64,000 nucleotides of DNA, taken from positions 1,117,001-1,181,000 of the forward strand of contig CP104974.1 of assembly GCA_025452255.1 (NCBI GenBank). Reading direction: 5' to 3'. Below the pieces are notes generated by a model. The model was not told the DNA's origin, searched no databases, and saw only the letters and a list, made by a program, of their open reading frames with translations. Origin of the DNA: Devosia sp. A8/3-2 (GTDB lineage: Bacteria > Pseudomonadota > Alphaproteobacteria > Rhizobiales > Devosiaceae). Shown here one piece after another: positions 41,781 to 50,993 of this stretch. A program made the translations under genes and the position numbers. Position 1 is the stretch's first letter. Every line of letters starts with the position of its first letter.

Positions 41781-42701
41781 TGGCCGGGATCACTGGAAAA
41801 GACGAAGTCCTCAGCGCCTATGCGCGCAAGCTTGAAACACTGGATGCGCCCAAGGGTCGCTCGCTGACGCAGGACGCCATTCGGCGCCTCAAGCGTAACA
41901 AGGCTTCAGTGGTGGCGATCTTCCTCGTCATCGTCATCGTCGCGGCGGCTTTTATCGGGCCGTATTTCCTCACACGGGGCTATGCCGAGGTCGATTGGAC
42001 GGCCATTCGCAAGCCCCCGATTTTGCCAAGGGCCATTATTTCGGCACCGACCAGAACGGCCGCGACATGCTGGCCCGTGTGCTGCAAGGCACCCAGATGA
42101 GCCTGATCGTGGCGGGGGTCGCCACCATCGTGTCGGTCTCGATCGGGGTGGTCTATGGCGCGGTGGCTGGCTATTTCGGCGGCCGGGTCGATGCGGTGAT
42201 GATGCGCATCGTCGATATCATGTATGCGCTGCCCTACATCCTGTTCGTCATTATCTCGGTGGTGATGTTCGGGCGCAATCCGGTGCTGCTATTCGTGGGC
42301 ATCAGGGCGATCAGAATGGCTGACCATGGCGCGCATCGTGCGTGGGCAGACGCTGTCGCTCAAGGAAAAGGAATTCGTCGAGGCGGCACGCGCCGGCGGG
42401 GCCAAGCCCCGGACGATCATCCTGCGCCATATCGTGCCCAACCTCACCGGCCCGGTGGTGATCTATGCCACGCTCACCATTCCCGAAGTTATCATCGCCG
42501 AGAGCTTCCTGTCCTATCTGGGCACGGGCGTGCAGGAGCCGCAGACCTCACTGGGCACGCTGATTTCATTCGGCGCCCCGGTGGCCGAGGTGTTGCCCCG
42601 GATGCTGCTGGCCCCGGCCGGCGTGCTGGTCACGCTCCTGCTCTGCTTTACCTATATCGGGGACGGCCTGCGCTGACGCGCTCGACCCCAAGGATCGCTA
42701 A
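41780..42701 (+). CDS. oligopeptide ABC transporter permease, OppC type (three frameshifts)
   Basis: About 307 residues. The N-terminal cytosolic stretch and first helix (VVAIFLVIVIVAAAFIGPYFL) are followed by KGHYFGTDQNGRDMLARVLQG, VDIMYALPYILFVI and the EAA loop EFVEAARAGGAKPRTIILRHIVPN. Frame changes lie near 42020 (C6 read as C5), near 42318 (ATC-A-GAA) and near 42672, after which ALDPKDR ends at 42701. Confidence 0.92.
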
Positions 42702-42702
42702 C

Positions 42703-43687
42703 ATGAAACAAGTCCTTAAAGTGGAAGACATGTCGGTGACCTTCGCCCTCCACGAGAGCAGAAGTGCATGCCGTGCGCGAGATGAATTTCGCGCTGTCGG
42801 AAGGGGAAACCACGGCCGTGGTGGGCGAGAGCGGATCGGGCAAGAGCCGGGCCTTCCTCGCCATTATGGGCCTTCTGGCCAAGAATGGCCGCACCGGCGG
42901 ACGCGCCATGATGGGTGACGTCAACCTGATCGGGTTGGCGCCCAAGCAGCTGGATATCTATCGCGGCAAGGATATCGCGATGATCTTCCGGGATCCGATG
43001 ACTTCGCTGAACCCCACCCTGCGGGTCAAGACGCAACTGGCCGAAGTGCTGGTCAAGCATCGCGGCTTTGAGAAGGGCAAGGCGGTCAAATCGGCGGTGG
43101 AAATGCTTGAGCGGGTCGGTATTCCCGAACCGGCCAAGCGCGCCAACGCCTATCCGCATGAACTTTCGGGCGGTATGCGGCAGCGCGTAATGATCGCCAT
43201 GGCGCTGCTGTGCCAACCCAAGATCTTGATCGCGGACGAGCCGACGACGGCGCTGGACGTGACCGTGCAGGCGCAGATGCTGGACCTGTTCAAGACGCTC
43301 ACCGACGATTTCGGCACCTCGCTCGTGCTGATCACGCACGATCTGGGCGTCGTGGCGGGCATCGCCGACCGGATGATGGTGATGTATGGCGGGCGCGCCG
43401 TGGAAAAGGGCGTGACCGACGATCTGTTCTACGATCCGCGCCATCCCTATACGCTGGGCCTGCTGCATTCGACGCCTCATATCGCCAAGCGCGCCGAGCG
43501 GCTCGATCCGATCCGGGGCCTGCCGCCTAGCCTTGAACACCTGCCCAAGGGCTGCTCGTTCAATCCGCGCTGCGCCTTTGCGTTCGATCGGTGCCTCAAT
43601 GAACGCCCGCCTTTGACCGATACCGGCAATGGGCGGGAAAAGGCATGTTTCTATGAAGGCCCGATGACTTACGGAAAGGTCGCATGA
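42703..43687 (+). CDS. oligopeptide ABC transporter ATPase, OppD type (frameshifted)
   Basis: About 328 residues. Walker A GESGSGKS, signature ELSGGMRQRVMIAMAL, Walker B ILIADEPTTALDV, switch LITHDLGVV, and the C-terminal oligopeptide-transporter Cys region GCSFNPRCAFAFDRC. The frame breaks near 42760, where GCGC appears reduced to GC (HESAEVHAVREM). The Q-loop reads IFRDPMTSLNP, with Arg in place of the usual Gln. Its stop overlaps the next gene. Confidence 0.93.
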
Positions 43688-44706
43688 TGGACCAGAACCC
43701 GATCAATCTGCTCGAAATCAAGAATCTCAAAAAGACTTTTGCGATTTCCTCGGGCCTGTTCTCGTGGCCGCTGACGCTGACGGCGCTGGAAAATATCAAT
43801 TTCACCATTCGCCGGGGCGAAACGCTGGGCATTGTGGGCGAGAGCGGGTGCGGCAAGTCCACCTTGGGCCGCTGCATCCTGCAATTGCTCAGCCCCGATG
43901 AGGGGCAGGTGCTGTGGCTGGGGCAGGATTTGACCAAGCTGCCGGCCGAAGAGATGCGCAAGCGCCGGCAGGACCTGCAGATCATCTTCCAGGATCCGCT
44001 GGCTTCGCTCAATCCTCGCATGACGGTGGGCGAGATCATTGCCGATCCGTTGCGCACGCTGCGGCCGGAGCTGAAAAAGGACGAGCGGCGCGCCCGCGTG
44101 CTCAAGACCATGGAAGCAGTGGGGCTGCTGCCCGAAATGATCAACCGCTATCCGCACGAATTTTCGGGCGGGCAGGCGCAGCGCATCGGCATTGCAAGGG
44201 CGCTGATCACCGAGCCCAAGCTGATCGTGTGCGACGAGCCGGTTTCAGCGCTCGACGTGTCGATCCGAGCGCAGATTCTCAACTTGCTCAGTGAGCTCAA
44301 GGACGAGTTTGGGCTGACGCTGATTTTCATCTCGCACAACCTCTCTGTGGTGCGGCATGTGTCGGATCGCATCCCGGTGCTCTATCTCGGACGCATTGTG
44401 GAGCTGGCGACGGGCGACGAGATTTACGAGGACCCCAAGCATCCCTATACGCGGGCGCTCCTAACGGCGGTGCCGATCCCCGATCCCAAACTGGCGCGAC
44501 AACGCAATATCGATGCGCTCAAAGGGGAAATTCCGTCCCCGATCAATCCGCCCTCGGGTTGCACCTTCCGCACCCGCTGCCGTTTTGCCAAGCCCTTCTG
44601 CGCCGAACAGCGCCCGCCGCTCGAAACCATCGATGGCGGGCGGCTGGTGGCGTGCCACCGCTGGCGCGAGATCGAAGTGCCGGAAGAAGCGGTGCTGGGG
44701 GTTTAG
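43684..44706 (+). CDS. oligopeptide ABC transporter ATPase, OppF type
   Basis: 340 residues, intact. Walker A GESGCGKSTLG, a normal Q-loop IIFQDPLASLNP, signature EFSGGQAQRIGIARAL, Walker B LIVCDEPVSALDV, ISHNLSVVRHV, and the Cys-rich tail GCTFRTRCRFAKPFC. ATG 43684 overlaps the oppD stop (ATGA); ATG 43687 is an alternative. Last gene of the transporter operon. It overlaps the stop of the convergent HIT gene. Confidence 0.95.
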   Translation: MMDQNPINLLEIKNLKKTFAISSGLFSWPLTLTALENINFTIRRGETLGIVGESGCGKSTLGRCILQLLSPDEGQVLWLGQDLTKLPAEEMRKRRQDLQIIFQDPLASLNPRMTVGEIIADPLRTLRPELKKDERRARVLKTMEAVGLLPEMINRYPHEFSGGQAQRIGIARALITEPKLIVCDEPVSALDVSIRAQILNLLSELKDEFGLTLIFISHNLSVVRHVSDRIPVLYLGRIVELATGDEIYEDPKHPYTRALLTAVPIPDPKLARQRNIDALKGEIPSPINPPSGCTFRTRCRFAKPFCAEQRPPLETIDGGRLVACHRWREIEVPEEAVLGV

Positions 44707-45200
44707 TCCCCCAGCACGGCCAGAGCGGCGGAAATTCGTGCGGCGATATCGGCCATTTCGGCGTCAGGAAGTTTGAGGATACCGTTCTCCGCCATCAGCG
44801 CGTGATATTGCTGGTGTTCATAGGGTACGCCCTTGGGCAGGGGCGCGACGTGCCAGTGGATGTGGCTATTGCCCGACCGGCTGCCGAGCGAGAGCACGTA
44901 GATGCGTTCGGCATCAAAGACCTGCTTGAGGGCGCAGGACAGGCGGTGCACATGTGATTGCAGCTTCAGGTAATCATCCGGCGTGAGGCCGTCCGCCGAG
45001 TCTTCGATATGGTTCTTGGGGCAGACAATCGTATAGCCGGGCATGGTGGGATATTTGCTGAGAAAGGCGATGAAGAAGTCGTCTTCGGCAATGATGTGGT
45101 GCTTGTAGGCCGGCTCGCCCGCCAGCATTTTGCAGATGAAGCAGGGGCCGGTCTGGCTGGCCTTGGCCAGGGCGTCGAGATCGAAGGGCTGGCGTTCCAT
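44703..45200 (-). CDS. HIT-family nucleotide hydrolase/transferase
   Basis: 165 residues. CFICKMLAGE begins the zinc-type N-terminal region, and the histidine triad is HIHWHVAPLP. HIT proteins cleave nucleoside monophosphates from dinucleotides or adenylated conjugates. Start ATG 45200 (MERQPFDLDAL) with AGCAGG upstream was preferred; the frame stays open to 45314. Intact; the stop overlaps oppF by three bases. Confidence 0.9.
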   Translation of the reverse strand: MERQPFDLDALAKASQTGPCFICKMLAGEPAYKHHIIAEDDFFIAFLSKYPTMPGYTIVCPKNHIEDSADGLTPDDYLKLQSHVHRLSCALKQVFDAERIYVLSLGSRSGNSHIHWHVAPLPKGVPYEHQQYHALMAENGILKLPDAEMADIAARISAALAVLGD

Positions 45201-45326
45201 CAGCTTACCTGCTGTTTTTAGCGATTTGCCATAATAGCTTAGTTTGCCCGGAGCGGCGTTACTCATGATTTTGCCGTTGCTGTTCCGTACTGCGCGATTT
45301 GCGGTGAAAACCATGGCTTTGGCGCG

Positions 45327-45355
45327 TTGACAGGGCGGGGCATTTTCCCTATGTA
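45327..45355 (+). promoter_or_regulatory. sigma-70 promoter of rpmJ
   Basis: TTGACA (45327-45332), a 17-base spacer, then TATGTA (45350-45355), about 70 bases before the rpmJ start. This is the best housekeeping promoter in the window. The leader contains GGGCG and CGCCCC-TTTTG, which could form an attenuator. Confidence 0.75.
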
Positions 45356-45427
45356 TGCCCCCAAGTTTCCGGGCGGCGCTTAGAGAAAACTCTTGGGCGC
45401 CCCTTTTGTTTGACCAAGGATATCAAG

Positions 45428-45554
45428 ATGAAGATCCGCAACTCGCTGAAGGCGCTGATGACTCGCCACCGCGCAGAACAAGCTCGTCCGCCGTCGTGGC
45501 CGGGTTTACATCATCAACAAGGTGGACAAGCGCTACAAGGCCCGTCAGGGCTAA
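45428..45554 (+). CDS. rpmJ: 50S ribosomal protein L36, zinc-free type (frameshifted)
   Basis: About 41 residues: MKIRNSLKALMTRHR, a frame shift near 45474, then NKLVRRRGRVYIINKVDKRYKARQG. The cysteine pairs of zinc-type L36 are absent, as in other alphaproteobacteria. Single-gene transcription unit between a sigma-70 promoter and a strong terminator. Confidence 0.92.
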
Positions 45555-45581
45555 GCGTTTCTACCAATGTTGAGTTGACTC

Positions 45582-45609
45582 AAGCCCGCGAAAGCGGGCT
45601 TTTGTTTTT
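45582..45609 (+). terminator. rho-independent terminator of rpmJ
   Basis: AAGCCCGC-GAAA-GCGGGCTT followed by TTGTTTTT, 28 bases after the stop. Confidence 0.9.
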
Positions 45610-45639
45610 CTGCCCTGTTCGTGCTTGATTAGAAAGCCG

Positions 45640-46044
45640 ATGCGCCGCTCGCATACGATCAGCATCCAGATCGACTATCCCTACGAGGCGACCTACCGGT
45701 TTCTCTCGCAGCCGCGCAATTATGGGGAATGGGCCGCGGTGGACAAGGCGAGCTACAAGCCCGCCGGCAATGGGGATTGGCAGGCCGATACGCCCTTCGG
45801 CAAACGCCATTTCCGTTTCACGCCGGTCAATGCTTTCGGCGTTTTGGATCATGCCGTCTTCGTGCCGGGTGAACCGCTGCTCTATACGCCGATGCGGGTC
45901 ATGCCCAATCAGGATGGCACCGAGCTGACCTTCACCTTCTATCAGCGCCCGGGCATGAGCGAGCCCGAGTTTCTGTCGGCTTTGGAATGGGTCACCACAG
46001 ATTTTCTGACGCTGAAGAGCCTGCTGGAGGCGCAGGGCAAGTAG
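45640..46044 (+). CDS. SRPBCC-family (START-like) protein
   Basis: 134 residues, intact. ISIQIDYPYEATYRFLSQPRNYGEWAAV is the typical start of the helix-grip fold, and the long C-terminal helix is LSALEWVTTDFLTLKSLLEAQG. Such proteins bind hydrophobic ligands. Start ATG 45640 (MRRSHTI); a TTG at 45625 is also in frame. Ligand unknown. Convergent with the DUF4037 gene. Confidence 0.8.
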   Translation: MRRSHTISIQIDYPYEATYRFLSQPRNYGEWAAVDKASYKPAGNGDWQADTPFGKRHFRFTPVNAFGVLDHAVFVPGEPLLYTPMRVMPNQDGTELTFTFYQRPGMSEPEFLSALEWVTTDFLTLKSLLEAQGK

Positions 46045-46071
46045 TCGGGGCTTGCCCCCGGCCCGCTGCAA

Positions 46072-47142
46072 TCAGTGGTGCAGCTGGCGCATCATTCTCT
46101 GGGAAAGCTCGGCGTCCTGCAGCAGCGGCGTGAGGTCGCTGACTGGTCCAGAGCGCCGACAATCGGCAGGTGTTTGATCCGCGCATCCGATATCGCCGAC
46201 CGCGCTGCCACCACTGCATCGTCAACGTTGATGGTCGTAAAGGGCCGCTCATAATATGGCCCCACGACCGGTTCTGAACCTCGGCGACGCCGAGAGCATT
46301 TTGCCGGTGCGCCAGTTCCAGATAGGCCGCAGCGAGCGCGTCACCGGCGCTCGGTCCATTCACTCGCAAGCAGGGCCCGCTGCAGGGGCGGCGAGAGGGA
46401 TGCTGCAATCGGCAGCTCGGCAAAGCCACTGCCGAACCATTTTGCATAGGGCGCGTAACGTCGCTCGAGCAGGAAGCCCATGCGCATCACGTCCCGCGCT
46501 AGCCGGGCCGCGATGACCCGCGAGCCCAGATCGTCTCCAACCTGTCCGGCGCGGCCGACAAAGGCCTGCTCTTCAGCAATGCGCCCCCACTGACAGGCAA
46601 TTTTGTATAGCCAGACATCGTCCGGGTAATATGCCGGGCAGGCTCGCGCCTCGCCCAAGCGGTTATCGTCATCGTGGAATACGGCGCCCGAAGTAAAGGC
46701 GAGCAGCTTTTGCTCGGCAAAGCCCAGCCATTGCAAAGTGTCCGAGCTCTCCAGCGACCGCACGGCGAAGTGGCTTTCCAATCGTGCTTCGAGCGTATGA
46801 AACTCCAGTCCGTGTTCCAGCGCTCCGGCCGCTTCGGCGCCATTGGCCGGCGGATGCGGTCGGCTGCGCCAGCCAATGGGCTCGCCGCGATAGCTGGCCG
46901 GCGCAATCTTGGAAAATTCGTCGACCAGCCGGCGCCCATAATGGTCGAACTGCGCTCCGGTCACGATAATATGGACGCGTGGCCCCCAATTGTGGTCCCA
47001 GGACAGCTCGTCGTCAAAGCCAAGCAGTTCCGAGCCATAGCCAATCAATGCTGCCGAATAGCGGAGCTCCGGTGCAATTTCGCGCAGCCAGGGGACCAAC
47101 GATATCGGTATAGAAACCGCGCGATAGCTCTATGCCCTGCAT
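46072..47142 (-). CDS. DUF4037 domain protein (several frameshifts)
   Basis: About 357 residues. MQGIELSRGFYTDIV is followed by ALIGYGSELLGFDDELSWDHNWGPRVHIIV, a nucleotidyltransferase-like GS...D-D pattern. The DUF4037 body follows (YYPDDVWLYKIACQWGRIAEEQAFVGRAGQVGDDLGSRVIAARLARDVMRMGFLLERRYAPYAKWFG). The C-terminus (YYERPFTTINVDDAVVAARSAISDARIKHLPIVGALDQ, then LTPLLQDAELSQRMMRQLHH) lies in shifted frames. Breaks are near 47098, 46355, 46245 and 46140. GGGGAGAAGG precedes ATG 47142. Function unknown; a toxin- or resistance-type nucleotidyltransferase is possible. Confidence 0.8.
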
Positions 47143-47193
47143 GCCTTCTCCCCCGCTTGCGATGCCAGCATGGTTGATCCGCGGCGGAAATGC

Positions 47194-47220
47194 AAAAGGC
47201 CCGCACATGGCGGGCCTTTT
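47194..47220 (-). terminator. terminator of pyk (bidirectional)
   Basis: AAAAGGCCCGC-ACATG-GCGGGCCTTTT, a perfect stem with T-runs on both strands. It lies 27 bases beyond the pyk stop and upstream of the DUF4037 gene. Confidence 0.85.
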
Positions 47221-47246
47221 CAGTTTCGGTTGGTGGCCGGCAGGCC

Positions 47247-48688
47247 TCAGCTCGAGCCGGCGCCATCCCGGCGGACGAAGGCGATGCGCAGCATGTTGGT
47301 GGCGCCGGGCGTGCCCAGCGGGATGCCGGCCGTGATGGCGACGCGGTCGCCGGGGCGGGCAAAGCCCTCCTGATAGGCGATGACGCAGGCGCGATCGACC
47401 ATGTCTTCGAGGCTCACCGCATCTTCGGTCTGCACGCAATGGACGCCCCAGACCACCGACATGCGGCGGATGGTGCGCATATTGGGCGAGAGCACAATGA
47501 TGGGCTTGGCGGGCCGCTCGCGGGCGGCGCGGATGCCGGTGGAGCCCGAGGCGGTATAGGTCACGATGGCGGCCAGATCAGAGCGTTTCTGGCAACCTTG
47601 GCGGGTGGCGGCCGAGATGGCGTCGGCGGCGGTGGCCTCCGGCTCGGTCTGGGCGGCGCGGATGATGCCGCGATAATTGGCATCGCCTTCAACGGCCACG
47701 GCCACCTTGTTCATGGTGGCGACGGCTTCCACCGGATATTGGCCCGAGGCGGATTCGGCCGAGAGCATGATGGCGTCGGCGCCTTCGAACACGGCGATCG
47801 ACACGTCCGAGACTTCGGCGCGGGTCGGGACCGGGGCGGTGATCATGGATTCGAGCATCTGGGTGGCCACGACCACCGGCTTGCCATAGCGGCGCGCCAT
47901 GCGGATCATGCGCTTTTGCAGGCCCGGCACGGTTTCGAGCGGCAGCTCGACGCCCAGATCGCCGCGGGCCACCATGATGGCGTCGGAGAGCTTGACGATT
48001 TCCTCGAGGCGATCGATGGCACGGGGCTTTTCGATCTTGGCCATGACGCCGGCGCGACCCTGCACGATCTTGCGGACATCGATAATGTCCTCGGGGCGCT
48101 GCACGAAGCTCAGTGCGATCCAGTCGGCTTCGGCCTTGAGGCCTTCGAGCAGATCAGCATGGTCCTTCTCGGTCAGCGCGCCGGTGGGCAGGAGCGTATC
48201 GGGCAGGGAAACGCCTTTTTGTCGCTCAGCTTGCCGCCATAGATGACTTCGGTCTCGATCGAGCCATTGCCCACCTTTGTGGCCTTGAGCGCGATCTTGC
48301 CATCGTCGAGCAGGAGGCGGTCACCGACCGAGACGCTCTCGATGATTTCGGGATGCGGCAGGTAGACGCGATCGGCATCGCCCTGATCGTTCTGGATGGA
48401 ATCGAGGGTGAATTTCTGCCCGGCGACAAGCTGGATGGCGCCGTCGGAAAATTTCCAGACCCGCAGCTTGGGACCCTGCAGATCGACCAGGATGCCCGGG
48501 GGATGCTTGAGGCGCGCCTCGACGCTGCGGATGCGCGCCACGGTCTGGTGCAGCAGCTCGTGGCTGGCATGGCTCATATTGATGCGGAAGACGTCGGCAC
48601 CGGCCTTGGCCAGTTCCTCGATCATCTTCTCGTCGTGGCTGGCGGGCCCGAGGGTGGCGACGATCTTTGCCCGTCTCATGCGTCTCAT
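47247..48688 (-). CDS. pyk: pyruvate kinase (frameshifted)
   Basis: About 480 residues; phosphoenolpyruvate to pyruvate with ATP formation, the last step of glycolysis and Entner-Doudoroff. It carries KIVATLGPASHDEKMIEELAKAGADVFRINMSHA, the active-site stretch MAKIEKPRAIDRLEEI, IMVARGDLGVELPLETVPGLQKRM and VATQMLESMI. Near 48208 one G seems missing (KKGVSLPDTLL). ATG 48688 overlaps the DUF1036 stop (ATGA). A second in-frame ATG lies at 48679. Confidence 0.95.
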
Positions 48689-49287
48689 TGCGTATCCATG
48701 CCTTCGCTATTGGGTTCTTCCGGCGGGGAGCGTCGTCCGGACTGGGAATGTCGTCTTGCGGTGGAGCGGCGTTCACATCGTTCGGATCGACCAGAAATGA
48801 GGGATCTTCCAGATCTTCGCCGCCCGGTGCGGTAACCGAAGGCTCGACGCCGCTCTCGGTGAGCTGCAACGTCCAGTCCGAACGGTTCTGTGTATCGATT
48901 TCAAAGAACCCCGTGCGCTCATAGCCCCGCGCCAGTGCAATCCTCAACCCCAAAGATGGTAAAGGTCTCGTCGCGCGTGCACATGAATACCGAACCATCC
49001 CAAGCTCCACCGCCGATATCATCGACTGCGAACATGTAATAAAAGCGACGCTGCAGATCGTCCCGGTAGAGCACGCGGCAATCGCCGGGCGGGGCCTGCC
49101 ACCAGCCTTCGCTCATCCAGCCGCGATCGGCGCGATAGCCGATAGCCACCGACACCGAGTTGGCGGTTTCGTTGCAAATGCGCAAATCGGCCTTTGCCGG
49201 AATGGCAAAGCAGGCGAGGCTTGTAAGCGTCGCGCCGACCGAGGTTAGACCGAGACGGAGAGTTCGCAAGAGCGTGCCGGAAATCAT
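48685..49287 (-). CDS. DUF1036 secreted protein (two frameshifts)
   Basis: About 200 residues. The signal peptide is MISGTLLRTLRLGLTSVGATL... ending PAKA, followed by DLRICNETANSVSVAIGYR, EGWWQAPPGDCRVLY and YYMFAVDDIGGGAWDG. This is the conserved DUF1036 domain with several Cys. The acidic C-terminal tail (LEDPSFLVDPNDVNAAPPQDDIPSPDDA) lies beyond a frame break near 48940, with another near 48730. It ends EEPNSEGMDTQ, coupled to pyk as in other rhizobia. Function unknown. Confidence 0.85.
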
Positions 49288-49422
49288 CGGGAAAAACGAG
49301 CCTGTTTGATAACAAGGTGGTGCCAAGGTCAATGGCTAAAGCCGCGATTTGACGGAATTGCGGGCGCAGATGTGGCCAGACTCGCAAGGATGTGACCGCA
49401 TTGCGTTCGCCGGCCGTTTTCA

Positions 49423-49525
49423 AGCCCGTTCCGGATGTGGATTGCCCCACAAAAGGCTTGAACCGGAGCGGGCTCTGGGTTTGAACCAAGCCCAACACCG
49501 CGCGTGTAGCTGCGCGGATATTTTT
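49423..49525 (+). ncRNA. structured leader or small RNA upstream of gapR
   Basis: AGCCCGTTCCGG (49423-49434) pairs over 12 bp with CCGGAGCGGGCT (49463-49474), one G-U included, around a small GTGG/CCAC hairpin. CCGCGC (49498-49503) then pairs with GCGCGG (49512-49517) and is followed by ATATTTTTG. It could be a small RNA with its own terminator or an attenuated leader of gapR, whose start is 70 bases on. No protein is evident in the 307-base gap. Confidence 0.45.
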
Positions 49526-49594
49526 GCTCGCGCGGAATGCGCATGGGCAGGGGCAGGCAGGAAGCTGCGTGTTCCCAACCAGAAGGATAAAAGA

Positions 49595-49856
49595 ATGGCC
49601 GAAGACAGCGTTGCCCGGGACCAACTCCGTGCGTTCATCAGAACGCATCGAGCGCATGGAAGAAGAAAAATCCGCCATCGCGGCCGACATCAAGGAAATC
49701 TACGCCGAAGCCAAGGGCAATGGTTTCGACACCAAGATCCTGCGCAAGATCGTGGCGATCCGCAAGCAGGACGCCAATGAGCGCATGGAGCAGGAAGCGC
49801 TGCTCGAACTTTACATGAGCGCCTTGGGCATGGTGGCCGCGCCCTCGGACGATTGA
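49595..49856 (+). CDS. gapR: GapR-family nucleoid protein (DUF2312, frameshifted)
   Basis: About 86 residues. [15 protein letters not shown] is followed by a frame break near 49643 (ATCAGAACGC, probably ATCGAACGC), then [63 protein letters not shown]. In Caulobacter GapR clamps overtwisted AT-rich DNA ahead of replication and transcription forks. AAGGA lies eight bases before ATG 49595. Confidence 0.92.
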
Positions 49857-49926
49857 GGGCAGTATGGAGCAACGACGCGCCCCCGTTCGCATTGGGCTAT
49901 TGGCCGCCTATTCGGCTAGTCCGGTC

Positions 49927-49952
49927 GTTTCACGCGCTTGAGCGCGTGAAAC
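49927..49952. repeat. perfect 11-bp inverted repeat between gapR and TauE genes
   Basis: GTTTCACGCGC-TTGA-GCGCGTGAAAC lies in the gap between the convergent gapR and TauE/SafE genes. It probably ends transcription from one or both sides, though no T-run follows. Confidence 0.6.
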
Positions 49953-50014
49953 GGGTACAGCTCGGGGATTTGCGCAGCGCATTCGGCAGCGGCGAGGGCA
50001 ATTGAGGCAATTCG

Positions 50015-50764
50015 TCAGCGACCGAGCAGGCCGACAAAATTGTAAACGGCCAGCGCGATGACGATGGCGGCGACGATGCCGATCAGCAGCCGCTGGGGCA
50101 GGACGCGGGCCAGAAAGCCGGCAAAGGGCGCCGCTATGCCGCCACCGATGATCAGACCCAGCACGATTTCGCCATAGCGGCTGAAATCGAGCGTGGTGAT
50201 GAAGGTGATCGAGATGGCCGGGGTCACGAAGAACTCCGAGGCGCTGACCGAACCGATGGATTGGCGCGGCTCGTCGCCGCGGGCGATCAGGGTGGAGGTC
50301 ACCATCGGTCCCCAGCCGCCTCCGCCCAGCGCATCGAGAAACCCGCCACCCAAGCCGATGGGGATGACGCTGATGCGGGGCTTGCCCGAGGCTGAGCCGC
50401 GGAACAGCCGCCGCAGGATCAGCACGGCCATGGCGCTGAGATAGAGGACGACGAAATATTTGACCGGTTGCTCGGGCAGGTTGGTCAAGAGATAAGCGCC
50501 GACCACGCCGCCGGCGATGCCGGCAGGCACTAGGCGCCGGAAGATGCGCCAATCCACATTCTTGTTCCAGACATGGGAGCCGGCGGCCAGTCCGGTGGTG
50601 ACCATTTCGGCGGCGTGAACGCTGGCACTGGCGATGGCCGGCGATGCGCCCGTGGCGAGCAGGACGGAGGTTGAAATCAGCCCATAGGCCATGCCCGAGG
50701 CGCCATCGATCAATTGGGCGACGAAGCCCGGGGCAATATAGATGGCAAGCGCGCTCAGATCCAA
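50015..50764 (-). CDS. TauE/SafE-family membrane exporter
   Basis: 249 residues, intact, with about eight membrane segments. The duplicated family motifs are visible: GFVAQLIDGASGMAYGLISTSVLLATG and, in the second half, IGLGGGFLDALGGGGWGPMVTSTLIARG. The family moves sulfite, sulfoacetate and other organosulfur anions out of the cell. Substrate not determinable. ATG 50764. Divergent from ku. Confidence 0.9.
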   Translation of the reverse strand: MDLSALAIYIAPGFVAQLIDGASGMAYGLISTSVLLATGASPAIASASVHAAEMVTTGLAAGSHVWNKNVDWRIFRRLVPAGIAGGVVGAYLLTNLPEQPVKYFVVLYLSAMAVLILRRLFRGSASGKPRISVIPIGLGGGFLDALGGGGWGPMVTSTLIARGDEPRQSIGSVSASEFFVTPAISITFITTLDFSRYGEIVLGLIIGGGIAAPFAGFLARVLPQRLLIGIVAAIVIALAVYNFVGLLGR

Positions 50765-50936
50765 TTTTCAGGTTCCATGCGGGAGGCGGGCCCGACCGGA
50801 TGGCCAAGCCCGCGCAACCCGCCGTTGCGATAGGGCACGGCACCATGCCATCTCCAACTCGTTGCCCTCAAAAGGAGTTCCGACATGCAATCTGCGCAGC
50901 TTTATCAGCGGGACGATCAGCGCCCGGGCTGAGGGC

Positions 50937-50961
50937 GGAACAAAGCTTTTCGTTGGCCGTT
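50937..50961 (+). promoter_or_regulatory. EcfG (general stress response) promoter of ku-ligD
   Basis: GGAAC (50937-50941), exactly 16 bases, CGTT (50958-50961). This matches the GGAAC-N16/17-CGTT consensus of the alphaproteobacterial EcfG sigma factor. Transcription would start about 25 bases before the ku ATG at 50994, which supports that start. Confidence 0.75.
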
Positions 50962-50993
50962 GCACTTGTCACGCAGTCAGCACCGAGCCCGCC

